NCBI GenBank assembly: GCA_027489415.1
Contig: JAIXZU010000023.1
Span: 1-9,581 of the forward strand
Direction of reading: 5' to 3'
DNA: 9,581 nucleotides
Source of the DNA: Alphaproteobacteria bacterium
GTDB lineage: Bacteria > Pseudomonadota > Alphaproteobacteria > UBA2136 > UBA6156
The notes under the pieces are model-generated. The model was given only the letters and a program-made list of their open reading frames with translations, made no database searches and had not been told where the DNA came from. Below, in pieces: positions 4,747 to 9,581 of this stretch (its first letter is position 1; the number at the start of each line of letters is the position of its first letter). Both the position numbers and the translations under genes were made by a program.

Positions 4747-6648
4747 ATGAAGATATTTTTTGCGTTATTCCTTACGCTTTTAGGTGGTGTGGCCAGTGTG
4801 CAGGCCAGCCAGCTGCTTTCTGGACAGAGTGTGGGCGGTAGTGGGGGCTTGGCGCCCAGCACCGGGACCATGGATGGTGTGAATGTGATTTCCGTGAAGC
4901 CTAACGCTTCTGCAGCGGATACGGGGGATGCGGCAGTGGCAGAGGCGGTTCAGAAAAAAGCCCAAGAAGACAAGGACAAGGCCCAGAAAGCCTGTGACGA
5001 CGCCACCAAGAAGGCGGCCAAAGAGCCGAGCACCGAGAATTTCAAGATTAAAGAGGGCCTGTGCAAACTGGTGGGTGCGGATATTGCGACGGCGACGCCG
5101 AAGTCCCTCGGTGGGCCTTCCGCCAAGGGGACTGAGGAAACCACAGCGCAGCCTGCCGCGACGCCCAGCGTGCCGCAGACGGCAGCGAGCCGCCTGCTGG
5201 ATAACAAGATTAACACGGCCAACTTTGGTGGTTTCAGCAACGACAACGGTGTGCAGAACACCGACACCTTTATTCGGGCCGATGCGAATGCGCCCGACCT
5301 TGCCAACAGCGGTGTGAAGGTGGTGACCAGCAAAGTGGTGCCCGTGACCAATGATATGATTAAGAACTTCAACTTTGACCCCGTGAGCACATGGGCCAAC
5401 AAAGTGACCGTGCCGACCTTTGCCTATAACCAAGTACCGGTGAAAAGTGTGAGCATTGGAGAAACCAGCAACCTGATTGCGGCGGCGGATGCCTTGCCCA
5501 GCACCGGTAATGCGGCGCTGGATAAGCAATTGCGTGATGCGTACATTCAAAGTGGTGGTTTGAAACAGGTGACGGCGGCGGACATTACCTCGGCCACCGG
5601 GCTTAAAGGTGCGCAGGCCGAAAACGTGGCGCGGATGCTGAACCTGTATGCCCAAGGTAAAAACCCCGCGACTGATTTCGGGCAGTACCTGAAAGAGCAG
5701 GGGATTAGCCTTACCGATATGGATGCGCAGCAGGCGTTGGTGAAGTCCGGGTTGGAGTCGGGTATCGGGAAGAATACCTCCAGTGTTACGAAAACCGGAC
5801 GGATTGACCGCGGGACTTATAACCACTTCTCTCCCGGTGAAATTGAGCGGATACGCCAGAAGTATGATTTCCCGTACACTTACGATGAAATTATGAGTGA
5901 CCCCGTGAAAGAAGCCCAGTTTGCACTGGTGCAGACGCACGACCTGAACCAGACCGCGATTAAGCGCTTCACGGCGGCGGGGCTTTCCACCAGTGACACT
6001 TACAACGGGATGAACCTGACCCAGTATGCGTATTCCCTGAACACCGGTGGTGTGGGGATTGAGATGGACACGGCTTCAAGGTGGTACAACACCGGTAGCC
6101 AGCTGTTTGTGGGGAACGTGGCCCGTAACGGTGCGAGCTGGACCAACATTGCGAACAATGCGCTGGGGGCCTTGAATAATGGGGCGACTGCGACGGCGAG
6201 CAATATTGCGTCGATTGTCGGGGGCGGGACCTCCAGTGGTGGTGTGAGTGTCGGTGGGCTTCCCACGCAGTTAGCAAGTGCGTTGAATAATGTGAACGTG
6301 GGTGGTGTGAACCTCGGGAGTATTCTGAGTGGCAGTGGCACCAGCAACTTAAGCACCAATGATGCGCTGGCGTACCTGATTACCAGCGGGTTGTTCAATA
6401 GCAATTCCGGCAGCAGTGGAAGCACGGGTAGCAGTTCGAGCAGTGGGGGCACCGCGACGGTTTCCACCGGTAGCTGGACGGTGGATTCGGGCTCCACGCT
6501 GGAGACGGCGGCGGCGACTTCGGGCTTGAATGTGAGCAAATACGAAGACCTGAAAGGTTACGATATTGCTCTGATTGCCCAGAAGTGCGGAAGTGTGCCG
6601 GTTTCGCAGGAAAGCCTTGAGCAGATCCGTTCTGTATGTACGTACTAG
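4747..6648 (+). CDS. Large exported protein of unknown function (633 aa)
   Basis: Not recognised. Residues 1-20 form a classical signal peptide (MKIFFALFLTLLGG..) with likely cleavage after Val-Gln-Ala, so the protein is exported. Then come a Gly/Ser-rich segment (22-45), a Lys/Ala/Asp-rich helical, possibly coiled-coil segment (60-106) with Cys83 and Cys106, an Ala/Thr/Pro linker (112-147), a long core (about 148-470) of mixed strands and helices with no known motif, an Asn/Gly/Val/Ser-rich region (470-535), a Ser/Gly linker (551-570), and a small C-terminal module (571-633) with Cys614 and Cys631. The start at 4747 is chosen for the signal peptide; the frame is open 38 codons further up but without signal character. 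There is no lipobox and no transmembrane helix after the signal. The next gene begins 10 nt after the stop. Candidates are a surface, periplasmic or extracellular structural protein, but this is a guess. Confidence 0.85.
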   Translation: MKIFFALFLTLLGGVASVQASQLLSGQSVGGSGGLAPSTGTMDGVNVISVKPNASAADTGDAAVAEAVQKKAQEDKDKAQKACDDATKKAAKEPSTENFKIKEGLCKLVGADIATATPKSLGGPSAKGTEETTAQPAATPSVPQTAASRLLDNKINTANFGGFSNDNGVQNTDTFIRADANAPDLANSGVKVVTSKVVPVTNDMIKNFNFDPVSTWANKVTVPTFAYNQVPVKSVSIGETSNLIAAADALPSTGNAALDKQLRDAYIQSGGLKQVTAADITSATGLKGAQAENVARMLNLYAQGKNPATDFGQYLKEQGISLTDMDAQQALVKSGLESGIGKNTSSVTKTGRIDRGTYNHFSPGEIERIRQKYDFPYTYDEIMSDPVKEAQFALVQTHDLNQTAIKRFTAAGLSTSDTYNGMNLTQYAYSLNTGGVGIEMDTASRWYNTGSQLFVGNVARNGASWTNIANNALGALNNGATATASNIASIVGGGTSSGGVSVGGLPTQLASALNNVNVGGVNLGSILSGSGTSNLSTNDALAYLITSGLFNSNSGSSGSTGSSSSSGGTATVSTGSWTVDSGSTLETAAATSGLNVSKYEDLKGYDIALIAQKCGSVPVSQESLEQIRSVCTY

Positions 6649-6652
6649 GAGA
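6647..6652 (+). promoter_or_regulatory. Ribosome binding site that points to a GTG start
   Basis: AGGAGA begins inside the TAG stop of the preceding gene and lies 6 nt before GTG at 6659. It is the best ribosome site in the region and favours the GTG over the ATG codons at 6698 and 6704, which have only AAGAGA upstream. Confidence 0.6.
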
Positions 6653-6658
6653 TACCCT

Positions 6659-7861
6659 GTGAGCCTTACCCCCCAGACTGCCCCCCAAGAGAAAGCGATG
6701 ACCATGAAGACCTTGATGAAAACCGGTGTTGCGCTGGCTGCGCTGGCAATTGCCCTGCCCATAGGGCTGGTGGTGGCTGAGGGCTTTGACATGGGGCGCT
6801 TTGGCGACCCTGCGCCGGAGGCTGTCGGTGGGATTCAGGCGCCGGCTGTTACTGCGGCGACGAAGACGGCGCGAGATACAATTATTGTGACCATTGGTGA
6901 CGACGGCAGTTACAAGGCGGAAACCAGCGTGCTGGGGGTGGATGTTACTAAGAAGCCAGAGGGGGTGAAGGCCATTTACGATGCCGTGAATGGTGCCGGT
7001 GAGGGGATGGATATTGATGAAACCCAGAAGGGCTTTGGGTTGGCGGGGAGTAAGAATGGGGTGAAGGCGGGTAATAAAGCCAGCAGCATGGACAATTCCA
7101 AAGCCGGAAGTGTGGGCGCTGATGCGGCGGCGGATAAGAAGGCGGTGGCGGATGCGAAGTCCCAGAAATTGTGTGAGATGGACAGCGACGAGGCGAGCAA
7201 GCTAGCAGGGAATCAGGCGGCGATTGCCAGCAAGGCTGGTGCGAATGCGAGTGCGGCTTGTATCAAGGCTTCCCAAGATGGATTAAAGGCATGTGCCAAG
7301 GGTGATAAGGCTGCCTATGACAAGGCGAATGCTGCGGCTGAGAAGGAATGCCCGCCTGTTGAGTTGACGGGAGCGGCGGTGAATACGAATGCGCCGGTGG
7401 GTACCGGTGGAGCTGCCGGGCTTGTGCAAAACGCCACGGGTGCGCTGCAGGACGTGGTTGCCAATGCGCAGCAGAGCCTTGGCCAGATGCTGGGCGGCAA
7501 CCTGCTCTCCAGCGACATGATGAAGAGTATGTTGGGGCAGGTTTCCCAGCAGATGGTGAGCCAGGTGATGGAGAAAGTGATGGGTGGTGGTGAAGAGGAG
7601 GAGACGGATAGTACTGGTGGGAGTTCGAGTTCCGGTGGGTCCTCCAGTTCTGGCGGGACATCCGGCACCGAGACCAAGACCTGTGACAAGGTGACCGCCA
7701 GCAACAATGCGACCAAGACCGAAGTGGTTCAAACCGTGACCGTGACGACCGTTGTGGTGATTGACAGTTGTGCCAATGGGAACATCCGGACACGCTCCAC
7801 CGTGATGATGGACAAGCCGGACGGGACGCGGGAAACCAAGACTAGTGAGGCGATTAAGTGA
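6659..7861 (+). CDS. Exported or membrane-anchored Cys-containing protein of unknown function (400 aa)
   Basis: Not recognised. From the GTG start the N-terminus is 20 hydrophilic residues, then a hydrophobic stretch (TGVALAALAIALPIGLVVA, 22-40). If translation starts at ATG 6698 or 6704 this is an ordinary signal peptide ending AVA-like before EGF; from the GTG it could also be an N-terminal anchor. Next are a short strand-rich part (70-105), a Lys/Ala/Asp-rich helical part (140-232) with Cys172, 201, 212 and 231, a Gln/Met/Leu-rich helix region (255-308), an acidic Ser/Gly linker (309-338), and a small strand-rich, Thr/Val-rich C-terminal domain (339-400) with Cys342 and Cys371. Six cysteines in an exported protein suggest disulfides. 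The gene follows the 633-aa gene by 10 nt, so they are one operon, and the two share domain order. The TGA stop lies inside a heptamer repeat. Confidence 0.82.
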   Translation: MSLTPQTAPQEKAMTMKTLMKTGVALAALAIALPIGLVVAEGFDMGRFGDPAPEAVGGIQAPAVTAATKTARDTIIVTIGDDGSYKAETSVLGVDVTKKPEGVKAIYDAVNGAGEGMDIDETQKGFGLAGSKNGVKAGNKASSMDNSKAGSVGADAAADKKAVADAKSQKLCEMDSDEASKLAGNQAAIASKAGANASAACIKASQDGLKACAKGDKAAYDKANAAAEKECPPVELTGAAVNTNAPVGTGGAAGLVQNATGALQDVVANAQQSLGQMLGGNLLSSDMMKSMLGQVSQQMVSQVMEKVMGGGEEEETDSTGGSSSSGGSSSSGGTSGTETKTCDKVTASNNATKTEVVQTVTVTTVVVIDSCANGNIRTRSTVMMDKPDGTRETKTSEAIK

Positions 7862-7898
7862 TCTGTGATCAGTGATCAGTAATCTGTGATCAGTAATC
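7857..7898. repeat. Heptamer tandem array (AGTGATC type), six units
   Basis: Six contiguous units of exactly 7 bases: AGTGATC, TGTGATC, AGTGATC, AGTAATC, TGTGATC, AGTAATC. The first unit contains the TGA stop of the preceding gene. The array is followed directly by AGGGGGCT, as is the array at 8523. It resembles STRR heptamers described in other bacteria. Confidence 0.88.
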
Positions 7899-7921
7899 AG
7901 GGGGCTTTGGCTCCCTTTTTT
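7899..7921 (+). terminator. Intrinsic terminator of the two-gene secreted-protein operon
   Basis: AGGGGGC pairs with GCTCCCT (one G-U pair) around TTTG, followed by six T. The left arm is the AGGGGGCT flank shared with the heptamer repeat at 8523, where no pairing partner or T-run follows. Confidence 0.85.
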
Positions 7922-7923
7922 AG

Positions 7924-7952
7924 TTGTCGAGAGTTTATGAAAAGTGTATGCA
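7924..7952 (+). promoter_or_regulatory. Possible promoter of the 162-aa secreted protein gene
   Basis: TTGTCG (7924-7929), 17 bases, TATGCA (7947-7952), immediately after the terminator of the previous operon. Spacing is ideal and the -35 matches four of six; the -10 matches only three of six. A start near 7959 would give a leader of about 29 nt. Confidence 0.4.
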
Positions 7953-7987
7953 TTTTGCGTTAACTTGTTTGGCTTAAGGAGCTGAAG

Positions 7988-8476
7988 ATGACGTTTGTGA
8001 TGAAAACCGGCCTTGCGGCCCTGATGATGAGTGCAGCGAGTGCTGCGGTGGCACAGGAGAACCTGATGCCCGCTGTGGACAGTGCCTGTGACCGCTCGAT
8101 TGCCGCTTTCTGGCAAGAAATGACTGCGGCGATTGACGAGCCGGTGGTGCCCGTGCGTATTGCCAAGATTGACGGCAACATGGAGCGCGACGGCAACATG
8201 TACTTCCAGACCGGCCCTTCCGGCCTGCCGGACGTGGACTTTCTGGAGCCCAGCAAGGGCAGGGGCCTGAAGCAGTTGTATGACGGCGAGAACTACAAGA
8301 ACATTTCCGGCAAGTGGCTGGTGGTGGTGCCCAACGGCGAAGGCACAGGCTACCGCGGACAGGTGTTCGTGGGGGGCCGGATACACGGGCTGGATGCCTG
8401 TGTGGCGGCTTACCAGCGGCCTGTGCGCATTGGTGTGCGGGAGTTGCCGGACGGCTTCCTTGAGAACATGAACTGA
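7988..8476 (+). CDS. Small secreted protein of unknown function (162 aa)
   Basis: Not recognised. A clear signal peptide (about residues 1-22, Lys6, hydrophobic core GLAALMMSAASAA, cleavage after Ala-Val-Ala) directs export. The mature part is about 140 residues with Cys34 and Cys138, positioned near its two ends and likely able to form one disulfide. The middle is Gly/Asp-rich with predicted strands (VVPVRIAKIDGNMERDGNMY at 53-72; GKWLVVVPNGEG at 108-119; GQVFVGGRIHG at 124-134), suggesting a small beta-rich domain. The ATG has a perfect AAGGAG 7 nt upstream. It is flanked by its own possible promoter and a strong terminator, so it is a separate unit although it follows two other secreted-protein genes in the same direction. 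Its codon use looks richer in C (GAC, AAC, GGC) than its neighbours. Confidence 0.87.
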   Translation: MTFVMKTGLAALMMSAASAAVAQENLMPAVDSACDRSIAAFWQEMTAAIDEPVVPVRIAKIDGNMERDGNMYFQTGPSGLPDVDFLEPSKGRGLKQLYDGENYKNISGKWLVVVPNGEGTGYRGQVFVGGRIHGLDACVAAYQRPVRIGVRELPDGFLENMN

Positions 8477-8494
8477 CGGCGCTGCCGAGATACG

Positions 8495-8522
8495 AAAAAG
8501 CCCGCCTTTGGCGGGCTTTTTT
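8495..8522 (+). terminator. Intrinsic terminator of the 162-aa gene
   Basis: AAAAAGCCCGCC pairs with GGCGGGCTTTTT around a TTT loop and ends in six T. It is nearly symmetric and could also stop minus-strand transcription. The heptamer array at 8523 starts on the next base. Confidence 0.92.
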
Positions 8523-8550
8523 AGTGAACAGTATTAAGTGAACAGTGAAC
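8523..8550. repeat. Heptamer tandem array (AGTGAAC type), four units
   Basis: AGTGAAC, AGTATTA, AGTGAAC, AGTGAAC, in exact 7-base phase, followed by AGGGGGCT as at 7899. Same family as the 7857 array but a different heptamer. It abuts the T-run of the upstream terminator. Confidence 0.85.
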
Positions 8551-8639
8551 AGGGGGCTACGAGTGAGGGTGGTGCGGGACTTGGCTGGGAAGGCTTGATG
8601 CTGCGGGGGCGGGGCTTGGGGCCCTGACGGCGGTATGGC

Positions 8640-8670
8640 ATAAAGAGAGGCCTCATCCGAAGATGAGGCC
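8640..8670 (-). terminator. Intrinsic terminator of the minus-strand gene at the right edge
   Basis: On the minus strand GGCCTCATC pairs with GATGAGGCC around TTCG, forming a stable C(UUCG)G tetraloop hairpin, followed by TCTCTTTAT. It lies 18 nt beyond the stop codon at 8689. Confidence 0.85.
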
Positions 8671-8688
8671 AGTGTGACGTTAGAGCGG

Positions 8689-9581
8689 TTATTGGGCGCC
8701 CCATTTCTGGACATGGTAGTTGAACTGGCGGCGTGTGATGCCGGTTTCTTCCCATGTGAACGCATAGGTTGCCATGTCCTGCCGGATTTCATCGACGGCC
8801 GCTTGAATGTGCTTCCGCTTCCAGTCTTCCTGCTTGTCTTTCAGGAAATCGATATTTTGCTCCAAGCGGATGAAGGCGGCACGGCGGGTGAGGTTTTGGA
8901 CGTCCTCCTCCGAGAGGCCGATGGCTTGCGGGGTTTCACCAGTTTGGGCCAGAAGGCCGTGAATCAGGCTCAGAAACTTTTCCGGCATGTGCCATGGTTT
9001 GCCGATGGCCATGATGTCGTTTTTGAGGAGAGGGTCCTCGTAGAACGCGAGGCTCTCGTGGAGCATCTTGACGAACCAGATGGCATGGTAGAGCAGGCGC
9101 TGTTTTTTAATAGCCTCCCATTCACTTGCGGTTAAGCCGAGGGCTGCACAAGTTGCGTTCGCCTGTGCCAGATGCTTTTCCAGCCTTGCGAGATTGTCCG
9201 GATTCGGGTTGGTGGATGCGAAGGAGTCCCCCCGGTGCGGCCGCTGGATTTCCTTCAGCAGCACTTTGGCTGCCGCCAGATGAAGGTTGCGCGCACAGGT
9301 TTTGATTTCCTTTTCCGATGTGCCGAAGGAGGCATAGTCCGCCTTCAGGAACGCACGGATTTTTTCAAACTGCTCCAGATTATACAGCGACCATGCTAAC
9401 CCGGTGAGTGCGCGTAGCAGGTGTTCTGATGCCTGCAGGCGTGCATTACGCTCGACGAGTGAGTTGAGTTCCTCTTCTGATGAGCCGATATCCGCGAGGG
9501 TTAGGCCATATTTGCCCAGCGCGTTGCGGATTGTCTCGGGGGCAGGGGTGAGACTCAGTTTGTCGTTAGGGTCCCGGAACA
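8689..9581 (-). CDS. Unknown helical protein with degenerate internal repeats, cut by the window edge
   Basis: Read on the minus strand, the frame has no stop between 8689 and the right edge, so at least 296 residues are coding; an internal GTG at 9264 is unlikely to be the true start. No known domain recognised. There is no membrane segment in the visible part. Composition is Leu/Ala/Glu/Lys-rich and apparently all-helical. A short motif of the form G-x-(T/S)-x-E-x-E followed by a helix recurs: GSSEEELNSLVERN (residue 32 of the visible part), GTSEKEIKTCARN (86), GLTASEWEAIKKQ (148) and GLSEEDVQNLTRR (221), spaced 54, 62 and 73 residues. The C-terminus has ETGITRRQFNYHVQKW, which looks like a helix-turn-helix recognition segment. 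It may be a helical-repeat binding protein or regulator; this is not established. A UUCG-type terminator follows. Confidence 0.75.
   Translation of the reverse strand, partial: FRDPNDKLSLTPAPETIRNALGKYGLTLADIGSSEEELNSLVERNARLQASEHLLRALTGLAWSLYNLEQFEKIRAFLKADYASFGTSEKEIKTCARNLHLAAAKVLLKEIQRPHRGDSFASTNPNPDNLARLEKHLAQANATCAALGLTASEWEAIKKQRLLYHAIWFVKMLHESLAFYEDPLLKNDIMAIGKPWHMPEKFLSLIHGLLAQTGETPQAIGLSEEDVQNLTRRAAFIRLEQNIDFLKDKQEDWKRKHIQAAVDEIRQDMATYAFTWEETGITRRQFNYHVQKWGAQ

Noticed and set aside
4780..5940. Minus-strand open frame of 386 codons opposite the 633-aa gene
   Set aside because: His/Arg/Gly-rich translation typical of an antisense shadow of G-rich coding DNA; no ribosome site, and the plus frame has a signal peptide and operon context.
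7857..7898. CRISPR array
   Set aside because: Units are 7 bases, contiguous and without spacers.
7283..8386. Minus-strand open frame of 367 codons across two genes and the heptamer array
   Set aside because: It runs through a terminator and two plus-strand genes; the segment with repeated Ile-Thr-Asp-His is just the translated heptamer repeat.

Overview
The window looks like chromosomal DNA of an alphaproteobacterium. The evidence is the tight xerD-accA pair, which is a familiar alphaproteobacterial arrangement, the fairly G-rich coding sequence, GTG starts, and AccA and XerD sequences that are clearly proteobacterial. The species cannot be named from sequence alone. The plus strand is much richer in G than in C almost throughout, also across genes read from the minus strand, as expected from replication strand skew. 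There are no rRNA or tRNA genes, no insertion sequence and no CRISPR array.

Layout. (1) 1-3133, plus strand: the 3' end of an unrecognised gene, then xerD (1 nt gap) and accA (stop and start overlap as TAATG), ending in a strong intrinsic terminator. This is one housekeeping transcription unit. (2) 3134-3548: a non-coding stretch with a C-poor block, a degenerate heptamer repeat and a REP-like palindrome. (3) 3514-4618, minus strand: a small unknown gene (116 aa) and a MaoC-type hydratase gene (167 aa), each with its own terminator. The 3' region of the hydratase gene contains a 59-nt three-tier hairpin. (4) 4619-4746: a short divergent control region with a cluster of TGTCA/TGACA half-sites, a promoter facing the hydratase gene, and a promoter facing right placed so that the transcript would start at or next to the ATG of the next gene. 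(5) 4747-8522, plus strand: three genes for exported proteins of unknown function. The first two (633 and about 400 aa) form an operon and share an architecture: signal segment, Lys/Ala-rich helical segment with cysteines, a long middle region, a Ser/Gly linker, then a small C-terminal module with a cysteine pair. The third (162 aa) has its own promoter and terminator and two cysteines after its signal peptide. (6) 8523-9581: another heptamer array, then a minus-strand terminator and the 3' part of a large unknown, probably all-helical gene whose reading frame stays open to the window edge and which carries degenerate internal repeats.

The most interesting material is the secreted-protein locus (4747-8476), with its possible operator and leaderless start, and a family of short heptamer tandem repeats at three intergenic sites. 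Two of the three arrays share phase and the same right-hand flank (AGGGGGCT). No defence, secretion-machine or metabolic assignment can be made for the secreted proteins from sequence alone.
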